A stretch of DNA of 64,000 nt from Aquincola tertiaricarbonis (lineage in GTDB: Bacteria > Pseudomonadota > Gammaproteobacteria > Burkholderiales > Burkholderiaceae_C): NCBI RefSeq assembly GCF_023573145.1, contig NZ_CP097636.1, forward strand, positions 1,364,001 through 1,428,000, in the 5' to 3' direction. Shown piece by piece: positions 20,676 through 29,612 of this stretch. The first letter of the stretch is position 1; each line of letters starts with the position of its first letter. The notes beneath the pieces are model-generated. The model was given only the letters and a program-made list of their open reading frames with translations, had not been told where the DNA came from and made no database searches. The translations under genes and the position numbers were made by a program.

Positions 20676-21023
20676 TCAGTGCCGCTTGGCCAGGCGCGAG
20701 AGCATGCTGGCCACCTGGGTTTCGGCGGCCACGGACAGTTCCAGCGGCGAACGGCACAGCCCCGAATGCTCGTAGTGCAGGTTCTCGTACAGCTCGGCGG
20801 TGGCCGGGTGGGCGGCCAGCACCGCATCCAGCGCCTGCTGCGGCAGGCCGTCTTCCTGCAGCAGCGCTTTCAGCCGCGCCACCAGCTGCTGGTACTGCGA
20901 CGGCGATGCGGAGCCAGGCTGGTTCTCCAGCCGTTCCAGCAGGCGGGCCAGCGCGATGATGGTTTCCAGGCGGGCCCGCAGCTCGGCCGAGCGGGCGGGA
21001 GAAGAGCTAGAAGAGGCGGCCAT
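20676..21023 (-). CDS. Small helical protein of unknown function
   Basis: The 115-residue protein begins MAASSSSSPARSAELRARL. Most of it is predicted by eye to be alpha-helical and soluble, with a leucine-rich first helix (ARLETIIALARLLERLEN) and a second helical hairpin. There is one Cys and no motif I recognise. It is transcribed away from the response-regulator genes and lies 88 nt after the DsbA-family gene. Codon use and the sensible N-terminus support a real gene. Confidence 0.65.
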   Translation of the reverse strand: MAASSSSSPARSAELRARLETIIALARLLERLENQPGSASPSQYQQLVARLKALLQEDGLPQQALDAVLAAHPATAELYENLHYEHSGLCRSPLELSVAAETQVASMLSRLAKRH

Positions 21024-21111
21024 TGATGCGTCCTTGCGGTGGTGAGTGGGGCCGGAAACACCGGCCATGCACACCAACTGCGGGCAGGGCGCGTGAGTTC
21101 AAGGTATGAAG

Positions 21112-21765
21112 TCAGTCTGCACCGCTCTCCGCGGCTATCTGGCGCAGCACCTGCAGATACACCTCCGGCGGCTGGCCGCCCTCCAGCAGGTGGCGGTGGT
21201 TCACCACCACCGATGGCACCGCCCGTATGCCTTGCGCCTGCCAGTACTGCTCGGCCTCGCGCACCTCGTCCGCATACTCGCCGCTGGCCAGCACCTCGCG
21301 GGCTGCTTCGGGGTCCAGGCCTGCCTGCCCGGCCACGTCCACCAGCACCTCGTGGTCCGACGGGTTGCAGCCCTGGGTGAAGTAGGCGGCCAGCAGGCCC
21401 TTCTTCAGCGCCAGCTGCAGCGTGGTGTCGGGCTGCAGGCCCGCCCAGTGCAGCAGCCGGTGGGCGTCGAAGGTGTTGTAGATGCGGGTGCGCTCACCCA
21501 TGTTGAAGTTGAAGCCCACCTGCTCGCCCCGCTGGCGGATGGTCTCTCGGTTGGCGGCGTTCTGGTCGGCGCCGGTGCGGTACTTGCGCGTCAGGTGCTC
21601 GTTGATGTCTTCGCCTTCGGGCGCCATGTCGGGGTTGAGCTCGAAGGGCTGGAAGTGCAGGTCCACCGCGATCTCACCCTCCAGCTCGGCCAGCGCCGAT
21701 TCGAGCGAGGTGAGGCCGATGGCGCACCACGGGCAGGAGACGTCGGAGACGAAATCGATCTTCAT
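21112..21765 (-). CDS. DsbA family oxidoreductase, FrnE-like
   Basis: The 217-residue protein has the thioredoxin-fold start MKIDFVSDVSCPWCAIG with the redox motif CPWC at residues 11-14, the long helical insertion of the DsbA family, and the cis-Pro loop IRAVPSVVVN. No signal peptide is present, so it is cytoplasmic like FrnE and the 2-hydroxychromene-2-carboxylate isomerase relatives. It probably handles thiol-disulfide exchange; its substrate is unknown. The gene is divergent from the two-component system. Confidence 0.9.
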   Translation of the reverse strand: MKIDFVSDVSCPWCAIGLTSLESALAELEGEIAVDLHFQPFELNPDMAPEGEDINEHLTRKYRTGADQNAANRETIRQRGEQVGFNFNMGERTRIYNTFDAHRLLHWAGLQPDTTLQLALKKGLLAAYFTQGCNPSDHEVLVDVAGQAGLDPEAAREVLASGEYADEVREAEQYWQAQGIRAVPSVVVNHRHLLEGGQPPEVYLQVLRQIAAESGAD

Positions 21766-21837
21766 GGGGCAGGGCGTCGCAAGTCAGCAATCCACGTATT
21801 GCATCACCGTTGCGCAAGACCACTATCCTTGCGCGCC

Positions 21838-22539
21838 ATGCGACTCCTGTTGGTGGAAGACGACCGAATGATCGGCAGCACGCTGCGCCAGGCGCTGCGG
21901 CTGGAAGGGCATGCCGTGGACTGGGTGTACGACGCGCGCGCCGCGCTGCACACGCTGGGCAGCGAGGCCTTTGCGCTGGTGCTGCTGGACCTGGGCCTGC
22001 CCGAGCCCGAGCGCCTGGGCAGCGGCTTGGACGTGCTGCGCCAGATGCGCGCCCGTGGCGACCTGACGCCGGTGATCGTGCTCACCGCGCGCGACGCGCT
22101 GGAAGACCGCGTGGCCGGGCTGGACGCCGGCGCCGACGACTACCTGGTCAAGCCCTTCGAGCTGGACGAACTGGCCGCCCGCATGCGCGCCGTGCTGCGC
22201 CGCCATGCCGGCCGCGCCGCGCCGGTGCTGCAGCATGAAGGCATCACGCTGGACCCGGCCACGCGGCAAGTGGCGCGTGACGGCGCGCCGGTGCTGCTGT
22301 CGGCGCGCGAATTCGCCTTGCTGGAGGCGCTGATGGCGCGGCCCGGCGCCATCCTGTCGCGCCAGCAGCTCGAGGACAAGCTCTACGGCTGGGGCGAAGA
22401 GGTGGAGAGCAACACCGTCTCGGTCTACATCCACCAGCTGCGCCGCAAGCTGGGCGCGGATGTCATCCGCACCATGCGCGGCCTGGGCTACTACCTCGGC
22501 CGGCGTGGCGAAGCGGCCGCGCCCGAGGCCGAGGCATGA
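21838..22539 (+). CDS. OmpR-family response regulator, QseB/PmrA-like
   Basis: The 233-residue protein has a receiver domain with the phosphorylation site Asp51 (LVLLDLGLP), acidic pair EDD at 7-9 and Lys105 in GADDYLVKPFE. A winged-helix DNA-binding domain follows (about residues 130-225, ending RTMRGLGYYL). The ATG at 21838 is chosen because the protein then begins MRLLLVEDD. Its stop overlaps the kinase start by 4 nt. The next gene downstream is a DegP-type protease, so an envelope stress or signalling role is possible. Confidence 0.94.
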   Translation: MRLLLVEDDRMIGSTLRQALRLEGHAVDWVYDARAALHTLGSEAFALVLLDLGLPEPERLGSGLDVLRQMRARGDLTPVIVLTARDALEDRVAGLDAGADDYLVKPFELDELAARMRAVLRRHAGRAAPVLQHEGITLDPATRQVARDGAPVLLSAREFALLEALMARPGAILSRQQLEDKLYGWGEEVESNTVSVYIHQLRRKLGADVIRTMRGLGYYLGRRGEAAAPEAEA

Positions 22540-23849
22540 GGTCGATCCGCGCGCGCCTGCTGGCTTCGCTGCTGGGCGCGCTGCTGCTGGCGGTGCTGGT
22601 GATGGCCGGCGTGACCTACCGCAATGCCTTGCACGAGACCGAAGCGCTGTTCGACTACCAGCTGCAGCAGATGGCGCTGTCCTTGCGCGACCAGGGCGAG
22701 ATCGCGCCTGGCGGCGCCAATGCCGACCTCGACTTCGTGGTGCAGATCTGGTCGGTGGACGGTCGCGCGATCTATGCCTCGCGCCCGCACCCGGCGCTGC
22801 CCACGCGCGCCATCCTGGGCCTGGCCGACGTGCAGGTGGGCAACCAGACCTGGCGCACCTACAGCGTGGCCACCTTCACCCGCGTGATCCAGGTGGCGCA
22901 GCCACGGCAGATCCGCGAGCGCGTGGCCGCCGACGCCGCCTGGCGCGCGGTGCTGCCGCTGCTGCTGATCGCGCCGGTGCTGGCGCTGGCCGTGGGCTGG
23001 CTGGTGCAACGATCGCTGGCCCCCTTGCAGCGCCTGTCGCGCGAGGTGAAGCTGCGTGACGCCGAATCGCTGGCCCCGCTGCCCGACGACGGCCTGCCCG
23101 ACGAGGTGGCACCGTTGGTGGGCAGCCTGAATGCGCTGCTGCAGCGGCTGGGCGCCGCCTTCGACACCCAGCGCGCCTTCGTGGCCGACGCGGCGCACGA
23201 GCTGCGCTCGCCGCTCACCGCACTGAAGCTGCAGGTGCAGCTGCTGGGCCGGGTGCGCGACGAGGCCGCCCGCGCCGAAGCCACCGCCGCGCTGGCCGCC
23301 GGGGTGGACCGCGCCACGCGCCTGGTGGAGCAGCTGCTCACGCTGGCCCGCAACGAGCCCGGCAGCCGCCAGCCCACGCTCAAGCCGCTGGACCTGGGCG
23401 CGCTGGTGCAGCAGGCGCTGGCCGACAGCGCCACGCTGGCCCTGGCGCGTGGCAGCACGCTGGCGCTGGACGCGGCGCCGGGCCTGGTGGTGCAGGGCGA
23501 CAACGCCGGCCTGACCGCGCTGGCCCGCAACCTGGCCGACAACGCGCTGCGCCACAGCCCGCCCGGCGCCACGGTGCAGGTGAGCGTGCAGCGTGAAGGC
23601 GATGCCGCGGTGCTGACGGTGGACGACAGTGGTCCTGGCATCCCCGAGCCCGACCGCGCCCAGGCCTTCGACCGCTTCTGGCGGCGCGAGCCGGCGCATC
23701 AGGGCATGGAAGCGGCGGGTGGCAGCGGGCTCGGGCTGGCCATCGTGAAGGGCGTGGCCGACCGGCATGGGGCGCGGTTGTCGTTGGAGACTTCGCCGTT
23801 GGGTGGGTTGCGTGTTGTCTGCGTTTTTCCGCTGGTAGGTGAGGGCTGA
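22536..23849 (+). CDS. Sensor histidine kinase, QseC-like
   Basis: The 437-residue kinase has two membrane helices (about residues 8-27 and 140-157) flanking a periplasmic sensor of roughly 110 residues, then a HAMP-like linker. The phosphoacceptor is His221 in ADAAHELRSPLTALKLQ. The ATPase domain shows LARNLADNALRHSP (N box), VDDSGPGIP (G1) and GGSGLGLAIVKGV (G2). It is translationally coupled to the regulator upstream. The signal sensed cannot be read from sequence. Confidence 0.94.
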   Translation: MRSIRARLLASLLGALLLAVLVMAGVTYRNALHETEALFDYQLQQMALSLRDQGEIAPGGANADLDFVVQIWSVDGRAIYASRPHPALPTRAILGLADVQVGNQTWRTYSVATFTRVIQVAQPRQIRERVAADAAWRAVLPLLLIAPVLALAVGWLVQRSLAPLQRLSREVKLRDAESLAPLPDDGLPDEVAPLVGSLNALLQRLGAAFDTQRAFVADAAHELRSPLTALKLQVQLLGRVRDEAARAEATAALAAGVDRATRLVEQLLTLARNEPGSRQPTLKPLDLGALVQQALADSATLALARGSTLALDAAPGLVVQGDNAGLTALARNLADNALRHSPPGATVQVSVQREGDAAVLTVDDSGPGIPEPDRAQAFDRFWRREPAHQGMEAAGGSGLGLAIVKGVADRHGARLSLETSPLGGLRVVCVFPLVGEG

Positions 23850-23870
23850 TGTGCTGGCGCGCTGGGCCAG

Positions 23871-24154
23871 CGGGGTGCTTACCTCCGGGACTGTCCCCCG
23901 GCTTCGACTACGCCGAAGCCTCCTCCTTTATGTCCCTGCGGCAAGCACCCCGCCGGCCCCGGCCTTGGCCACTGCACGGGGTGGATGTGCCGTGGGCTTG
24001 CGCAGCGCTTGTGTTGAGTGGCTTCTGCGAAGGGTGTATCGGCCGAGGCGACAGCGAGCCCCAGCGAGAGGGTGGGGTGCTGGGCGCAGGGACATAAAGG
24101 AGGAGGCTTCGGCGCAGCCGAAGCCGGGGGACAGTCCCGGAGCTCAGTACCCCG
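23871..24154. repeat. Large intergenic inverted repeat (two 84-nt arms)
   Basis: This 457-nt gap between the kinase and degP-like genes holds no supported gene. It contains arms at 23871-23954 and 24071-24154 that are inverted copies of each other with about 76 of 84 positions matching; the central 58 nt match at 56. Each arm includes a smaller hairpin (GGCTTCGGC at 24105-24113 with GCCGAAGCC at 24117-24125). The arms are 116 nt apart. ORFs of about 80-120 codons cross it but read as repeat-derived sequence. It resembles the bounded intergenic palindromic repeats common in Burkholderiales. Confidence 0.85.
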
Positions 24155-24306
24155 CCCGCTCGCCGCGATCAAGCACATACGGCGCCGCCCAAACCAGCCA
24201 GTCTTAATCTTCGCTTCACCCCCGCCTAATCTCCGGCTCACCCCCGCTCTCCATCATTGCCAGCAAGCGGAATCCCCCGCAAAGCCCCGAGCAAGGAGAG
24301 CAAGCC

Positions 24307-25785
24307 ATGACCCGAATCAAACCCCTCGTCGGTGCCCTCGCCGCCGCTGGCGTGCTGGCGGGTGCCAGTGCCGGCGCCTTCGGCTTCAAGCTGCCCTGGA
24401 ACAAGGACGACGCCGCCAACCAGGCGCCCGCCGTCGTCACCGCCCAGGCCAGCCCTGTGGCGGCGGCCATCGCGCCGGCCGCGCCCATCGCGCCCACCAG
24501 CGCGCCCAACTTCCGCGCCATCGTGCAGCAGGCCGGCCCGGCCGTGGTCGGTGTCACCGTGGAAGGCATGCGCAAGACCAGCGCCGAAGACGACCCGATG
24601 GCCCAGTTCTTCCGCGGCTTCCCGGGCTTCCAGCAGCGGGCGCCGCGCGGTGAGGTGCCGTTCCGCGGCCAGGGCTCCGGCTTCATCGTCAGCGCCGATG
24701 GCCTGATCCTGACCAACGCCCACGTGGTGGACGGTGCCAAGGAAGTGACCGTCAAGCTACAGGACCGGCGCGAGTACCGCGCCAAGGTGCTGGGCAGCGA
24801 CAAGTCCACCGACGTGGCGGTGCTGCGCGTGGATGCGAAGAACCTGCCCACCGTGCGCCTGGGTGATCCGGCGCAGTTGCAGGTCGGTGATCCGGTGCTG
24901 GCCATCGGCGCCCCGTACGGCTTCGAGCAGACGGCCACGCAGGGCATCGTCAGTGCCAAGGGCCGCTCGCTGCCGGGGGATGCCTTCGTGCCCTTCATCC
25001 AGACCGACGCGGCGGTGAACCCCGGCAACTCGGGCGGTCCGCTGTTCGACGCCAGCGGCAGCGTGGTGGGCATCAATGCGCAGATCTATTCACAGACCGG
25101 CGGCTATCAGGGCCTGGCCTTCGCCATCCCCATCAACGTGGCGCTGAAGGTCAAGGACCAGATCGTGGCCACCGGCAGCGCGCAGCATGCGCGGCTGGGC
25201 GTGGTCATCCAGGACCTGTCGGCGCCGCTGGCCGAGTCCTTCGGCCTGCCGCGGCCCGATGGCGCGCTGGTGGCCCAGGTGGCGCCCGGCAGCCCGGCGG
25301 CATCGGCGGGCCTGAAGGCGGGCGACGTGATCACGCAGATCAACGGCGAGCCGATTGAGCGCTCGGGCTCGCTGTCCAGCCGCATCGGCCTCTCGTCGCC
25401 GGGGGACAAGGTCAAGCTGCAGGTGTGGCGTGACAAGGCCTCGCGCGACCTGGAAGTGAAGCTGGCCCGTGCCGACGACCCCGACCAGCAGGCCGCCAAT
25501 GCCCAGGGCGACGTGGAGCCCGGCAAGCTGGGCCTGGCGCTGCGCCCGCTGAGCCCGCAGGAGCGCCAGCAAAGCGGCCTGCAGGAAGGCCTGGTGGTGG
25601 AGCAGGCCGCCGGCCCGGCCGCCCATGCCGGCGTGTCGCCGGGCGACGTGCTGCTGGCCGTCAACGGTCAGCCGGTGCAGTCGATCGATCAGGTGCAGGG
25701 CGTGCTGAAGAACAAGCCCAAGAGCGTGGCGCTGCTGATCGAGCGCCAGGGTGAACGCATCTTCGTGCCGGTGAAGCTGGGCTGA
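24307..25785 (+). CDS. Periplasmic DegP/MucD-type serine protease (HtrA family)
   Basis: The 492-residue protein has a signal peptide (about residues 1-24), a Pro/Ala-rich linker and a trypsin-like domain with the full triad: His139 in TNAHVV, Asp169 in STDVAVLRV and Ser242 in PGNSGGPLF. Two PDZ domains follow (about residues 290-385 and 400-490). HtrA proteases degrade or refold damaged envelope proteins. The size and two PDZ domains match DegP/MucD. The ATG follows AAGGAGAG. It lies downstream of a two-component system that might control it. Confidence 0.95.
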   Translation: MTRIKPLVGALAAAGVLAGASAGAFGFKLPWNKDDAANQAPAVVTAQASPVAAAIAPAAPIAPTSAPNFRAIVQQAGPAVVGVTVEGMRKTSAEDDPMAQFFRGFPGFQQRAPRGEVPFRGQGSGFIVSADGLILTNAHVVDGAKEVTVKLQDRREYRAKVLGSDKSTDVAVLRVDAKNLPTVRLGDPAQLQVGDPVLAIGAPYGFEQTATQGIVSAKGRSLPGDAFVPFIQTDAAVNPGNSGGPLFDASGSVVGINAQIYSQTGGYQGLAFAIPINVALKVKDQIVATGSAQHARLGVVIQDLSAPLAESFGLPRPDGALVAQVAPGSPAASAGLKAGDVITQINGEPIERSGSLSSRIGLSSPGDKVKLQVWRDKASRDLEVKLARADDPDQQAANAQGDVEPGKLGLALRPLSPQERQQSGLQEGLVVEQAAGPAAHAGVSPGDVLLAVNGQPVQSIDQVQGVLKNKPKSVALLIERQGERIFVPVKLG

Positions 25786-25799
25786 TACCGCCTGTGGCC

Positions 25800-25828
25800 G
25801 GCCGGCACCTGCCCATCGGGTGCCGGCC
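25800..25828 (+). terminator. Hairpin after the DegP-like gene
   Basis: A perfect 10-bp stem (GGCCGGCACC and GGTGCCGGCC) with a 9-nt loop lies 14 nt after the stop. There is no T run, only a mixed C/T stretch, so termination may be partial or the hairpin may protect the message end. Confidence 0.55.
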
Positions 25829-25896
25829 GGGCCCCGCTTCTCCTGCCGCGGCGCCTGCTCACACCAGGCGCCGCGGTCTTGTGGGGGGGTGCGGCT

Positions 25897-27315
25897 TCAG
25901 GGCGTCAGGCGTTGCATCAGGCGCCCCGGCGTGGCGGGCCAGCCCACCCGCCCGAACCAGGCACCGCCTGCGGTGGTGAAGGCATTCACCAGCCCGTAGA
26001 CCACCAGCGCCACACCCTGTGCCAGGAACACGCCGGCCAGCCCGCCCTGCCAGCGCAGCGCCAGCCAGCCGCCCACGCCGGCGATCGTCAGCCGGGCCAG
26101 GTTGCCCGCCACCGGCCAGCCCAGCCGCCCCGCGCCCTGCGAGGCGAAGTACAGCACCAGCCCCAGCCCGAAGAAGCCGTACAGCGGCCCCACGGTGCGC
26201 AGGTACAGCGCGCCGGCTTCCAGCATGGCCGGGTCGTGGTCGAACAGGCGCAGCCACGCATGCGGCCACAGCGCCGCCGCCACGCCGATGGTTTCGGTGA
26301 TCAGCACCGCCAGGCCGGCGCCCACCCAGGTGGCGCGCAGGGCCCGCTCACGCTGGCCGGCGCCGATGCAGGTGCCCACCATGGCCACCAGCGGCCCACC
26401 CAGGCCGAAGACCAGCGGCACCAGCAGGTACTCCAGCCGCGAAGCGGTGCCGTAGCCGGCGATGGCCGCGGCGCCGAAACGGCCCACCAGCCCGGTGGCG
26501 ATGGCGATGGCCACGTTGGTGGCCACGGTGGAGATGGCGCCCGCGATGCCCACGCCCAGGATGGCGCGGAACAGCGGCCAGCGCAGCGGCACGCCGCGCC
26601 AGGTGGGCCGCAGCAGGCTGCGCGCAGAGCGCAGGTAGGCCAGCAGCGCCACGGTGCCCAGCGCGTAGTACAGCAGCAGTGCCACCGCGCCGCCCGCGAT
26701 GCCCAGTGCCGGCAACGGCCCCCAGCCGAAGATGAGCGCGGGCGACAGCGGCACCAGCAGCACCGCCCCCACCGAGGTGACGATGGCCGGCACCGCCATG
26801 TTGCCGGTGCCGCGGATCACCGCCGCCAGCGCATTGAAGAGCCACACCAGCACCGCGCCGGCGAACACGCAGTTGGAGTACAGCAGGGCCGCCTGCAGCG
26901 AGGCGCCGCGCCCGCCCATCTGCCCGTACAGCGCCGGCCCGCCCAGCAGCACCGCCGCCATGAAGGCCAGGCCGAAGCCCAGCGCGATGAGCACCGCATG
27001 CAGCACCAGCGCGTTGGCGTCGTCGCGCCGTCGCGCGCCCAGCGCGCGGGCGATGGCCGAGGCGATGCCGCCGCCCATGGCGCCGGAGGACATCATCTGC
27101 ATCAGCATCACCACCGGGAACACCAGCGCCACGCCGGCCAGCGCATCGGTGCCCAGCTGGCCGATGAAGTAGGTCTCGATCAGGCCCACCGAGGCCTGGG
27201 CGAACATCACCAGCACATTGGGTGCGCCCAGCCGCAGCAGGGTGGGGGCGATGGGCCCTTCCAGCAGCGCACGGGTGCGCGGGTCCAGGGCGGCAGCGGG
27301 TACGGCTTTTGTCAT
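25897..27315 (-). CDS. MATE family efflux transporter
   Basis: The 472-residue protein has 12 predicted helices in two related halves. The N-terminal half shows LIETYFIGQLGTDALAGVAL and GGGIASAIARALGA, and the second half starts near VATNVAIAIATGLVGRFG with GYGTASRLEYL. MATE transporters export drugs or metabolites in exchange for Na+ or H+. Substrate and coupling ion are unknown. The start MTKAVPAAAL at 27315 fits; no neighbour indicates a role. Confidence 0.92.
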   Translation of the reverse strand: MTKAVPAAALDPRTRALLEGPIAPTLLRLGAPNVLVMFAQASVGLIETYFIGQLGTDALAGVALVFPVVMLMQMMSSGAMGGGIASAIARALGARRRDDANALVLHAVLIALGFGLAFMAAVLLGGPALYGQMGGRGASLQAALLYSNCVFAGAVLVWLFNALAAVIRGTGNMAVPAIVTSVGAVLLVPLSPALIFGWGPLPALGIAGGAVALLLYYALGTVALLAYLRSARSLLRPTWRGVPLRWPLFRAILGVGIAGAISTVATNVAIAIATGLVGRFGAAAIAGYGTASRLEYLLVPLVFGLGGPLVAMVGTCIGAGQRERALRATWVGAGLAVLITETIGVAAALWPHAWLRLFDHDPAMLEAGALYLRTVGPLYGFFGLGLVLYFASQGAGRLGWPVAGNLARLTIAGVGGWLALRWQGGLAGVFLAQGVALVVYGLVNAFTTAGGAWFGRVGWPATPGRLMQRLTP

Positions 27316-27445
27316 ATGACAACCATCATGCGATGGTGCAGCCTAGCACGCGCGGCGGCCGGATGTGAAAACGCCCCGGCACCTGACGGTGGCGGGGCGA
27401 AGATCGACCGCGGATGGGCCGCGGCCGATGCCAGGAAACATTCGG

Positions 27446-27519
27446 GCCCCCAAGCTCACTGCGTTCGCGGCCCCCCGAGGTGGCGCGCCCGCTCTTGGGG
27501 CGGCCCGGCGAGCGGGCGG
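27446..27519 (+). repeat. Dispersed GC-rich repeat, copy 1
   Basis: The 74-nt stretch beginning GCCCCCAAGCTCACTGCG matches, after small gaps, the element on the minus strand at 34718-34795. Shared blocks are the GCCCCCAAGCTC start, a CCCCCCCGAGG block and CTTGGGGCGG followed by a GGGCGG end. It lies immediately after the tctA stop codon (27521). The ends form a dyad (GCCCCCAAG against CTTGGGGC), so it can fold and may act as a transcript end. Confidence 0.7.
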
Positions 27520-27520
27520 T

Positions 27521-29029
27521 TCAATCTTCTTGGAACGCCTCTTCGCGCTTGCGCTTGACCGAAGGCAGCGCCACCACCACCACCATCAGCGCGGCGGCGA
27601 TCAGCAGGCCGGCCGACAGCGGACGCGTCATGAAGGTGCCCCAGTCGCCGCGCGACAGCAGCAGCGCGCGGCGCAGGTTCTCTTCCATCATCGGGCCCAG
27701 GATGAAGCCCAGTAGCAGCGGCGCGGGTTCGCAGCCCAGCTTGTAGAAGATGTAGCCCACCAGCGCGAAGCCGGCGCCCATGTACACGTCGAAGGCGTTG
27801 TTGTTCAGCGTGTAGAGGCCGATGGTGCAGAACACCATGATGGCCGGGAACAGGAAGCGGTAGGGCACCGTCAGCAGCTTGATCCAGATGCCGATCAGCG
27901 GCAGGTTCAGGATGATCAGCATCAGGTTGCCCACCCACATGCTGGCGATCAGGCCCCAGAACAGCTGCGGGTTGCTGGTCATCACCTGCGGGCCGGGCTG
28001 GATGCCCTTGATGGTCATCGCACCCACCATCAGCGCCATCACCGCGTTGGGCGGAATGCCCAGCGTCAGCATCGGGATGAAGCTGGTCTGCGCACCGGCG
28101 TTGTTGGCCGACTCCGGACCTGCCACACCCTGGATGGCGCCCTTGCCGAAAGGCCGGCTCGGGTTGCGGGTGAGCTTCTTTTCCATCGTGTATGAAGCGA
28201 ACGACGCCAGCAGCGCGCCGCCGCCCGGCAGGATGCCGAGGATGGAACCGATGGCCGTGCCGCGCAGCACCGAAGGCCAGGCCTCCTGGAAATCGCGCTT
28301 GGTGGGCCACAGGCCCTTCACGTCCTTGGTGAACACCTCCCGGCTTTCAGCCGGCATGCCCAGGTTGGCGATGATCTCGCCGAAGCCGAACACGCCCATC
28401 GCGATGGCGACGAAGCCGATGCCGTCGGTGAGTTCGGGGATGTCGAACGAGAAGCGCGGCGTGCCGCTGATCACGTCGGTGTTGATCTGGCCCAGCAGCA
28501 GGCCCAGGATGATCATCGCGATGGCCTTCAGCAGCGAGCCCGAGGCCAGCACCACCGCGCCGATCAGGCCCAGCACCATCAGGCTGAAGTACTCGGCCGG
28601 GCCGAACTTGAAGGCCAGCTCGGTCAACGGCGGCGCGAAGGCCGCGATGATGATGGTGCCCACGCAGCCGGCGAAGAACGAGCCGAGCCCGGCCGCCGCC
28701 AAAGCCGCCCCGGCGCGCCCCTGTCGCGCCATCTGGTAGCCGTCGATGGCGGTGACCACCGAGCTGGATTCACCCGGCACGTTGATCAGGATGGCGGTGG
28801 TGGAGCCGCCGTATTGCGCGCCGTAGTAGATGCCGGCCAGCATGATCAGCGCGGGCGTGGCGTCCAGCGCGTAGATGCTGGGCAGCAGCATCGCGATGGT
28901 GGCCACCGGGCCCAGGCCCGGCAGCACGCCGATCAGGGTGCCCAGCACCGCGCCGCCAAAGGCGTACAGCAGGTTCTGCACCGTGAAGGCGACGCCGAAG
29001 CCCAGCGAGAGGTTGTGGATCAGGTCCAT
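27521..29029 (-). CDS. tctA: Tripartite tricarboxylate transporter, large membrane subunit TctA
   Basis: The 502-residue protein has about 10-12 helices and the TctA signature GTLIGVLPGLGPVATIAMLLP (written here as the GVLPGLGP core), then GIYYGAQYGGSTTAIL and LINVPGESSSVVTAIDG. TctA with TctB imports citrate-like or other carboxylates using a periplasmic binding protein. It begins 13 nt after tctB in the same operon. No binding-protein gene is in the locus. Confidence 0.96.
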   Translation of the reverse strand: MDLIHNLSLGFGVAFTVQNLLYAFGGAVLGTLIGVLPGLGPVATIAMLLPSIYALDATPALIMLAGIYYGAQYGGSTTAILINVPGESSSVVTAIDGYQMARQGRAGAALAAAGLGSFFAGCVGTIIIAAFAPPLTELAFKFGPAEYFSLMVLGLIGAVVLASGSLLKAIAMIILGLLLGQINTDVISGTPRFSFDIPELTDGIGFVAIAMGVFGFGEIIANLGMPAESREVFTKDVKGLWPTKRDFQEAWPSVLRGTAIGSILGILPGGGALLASFASYTMEKKLTRNPSRPFGKGAIQGVAGPESANNAGAQTSFIPMLTLGIPPNAVMALMVGAMTIKGIQPGPQVMTSNPQLFWGLIASMWVGNLMLIILNLPLIGIWIKLLTVPYRFLFPAIMVFCTIGLYTLNNNAFDVYMGAGFALVGYIFYKLGCEPAPLLLGFILGPMMEENLRRALLLSRGDWGTFMTRPLSAGLLIAAALMVVVVALPSVKRKREEAFQED

Positions 29030-29042
29030 GTGCGTGGCCTCC

Positions 29043-29510
29043 TTACTGCGTCAGGAACGTGGGCCACAGCGGAATCACCAGGTTCAGCCCCCAGTTGAAG
29101 ACCGCCCAGCTGCCGACGGTCAGCACCGCGCTGTCCAGCAGCACTTCCTTCCAGTTGAATTCATCGCCCGCGAAGGACGAAACGATGACCAGCAGCGGCA
29201 GCGCCACCGCCATGCCCAGCGTGGGCAGGGCGAAGCCGAACACCGCCACCGCGGCCACGATGGTGATCAGCGGCTTCCAGGCCCAGGCGCCGATCTCGTT
29301 GTCGTCGCCGGTGTCGATGGCCAGTGCCTTGATCACTTCCACCGCACCCAGGATGGCCAGCAGCAGCCCCAGGCCGAACGGGAAGTAGCCCGGCCCCGGG
29401 CGTGCCGACGAGCCGAAGCTGTAGCTGGTCGCGCCCCAGGCGAAGGCGATGCCGATGATCAGGAACATGAGTCCCGACCAGAAGTCCTTTTGGTTCTTGA
29501 TGCTGAGCAC
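29043..29510 (-). CDS. tctB: Tripartite tricarboxylate transporter, small membrane subunit TctB
   Basis: The 155-residue protein has four helices and the TctB pattern KDFWSGLMFLIIGIAFAWGA followed by RPGPGYFPFGLGLLLAILG. I chose the GTG at 29510 (MLSIKNQKDFW), preceded by GGAGAG; the longer frame runs into the divergent tctD gene. It is the first gene of the tctBA operon, with 102 nt separating it from the divergent regulator tctD. Confidence 0.93.
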   Translation of the reverse strand: MLSIKNQKDFWSGLMFLIIGIAFAWGATSYSFGSSARPGPGYFPFGLGLLLAILGAVEVIKALAIDTGDDNEIGAWAWKPLITIVAAVAVFGFALPTLGMAVALPLLVIVSSFAGDEFNWKEVLLDSAVLTVGSWAVFNWGLNLVIPLWPTFLTQ

Positions 29511-29612
29511 CCTTGTCTCTCCTTGCTTGCAGGCGCCAGGCGCTCGATCACGCCGGTGCGCGTTTATCCTCCGGGGCACCTGACCGGCGACTGACCAAGC
29601 GAGTAAGTACAA

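Noticed and set aside
23849..24097. An 82-codon ORF after the sensor kinase
   Set aside because: Most of it lies in the inverted-repeat element, and the same sequence is read in other frames on the other strand. Better explained as a repeat.
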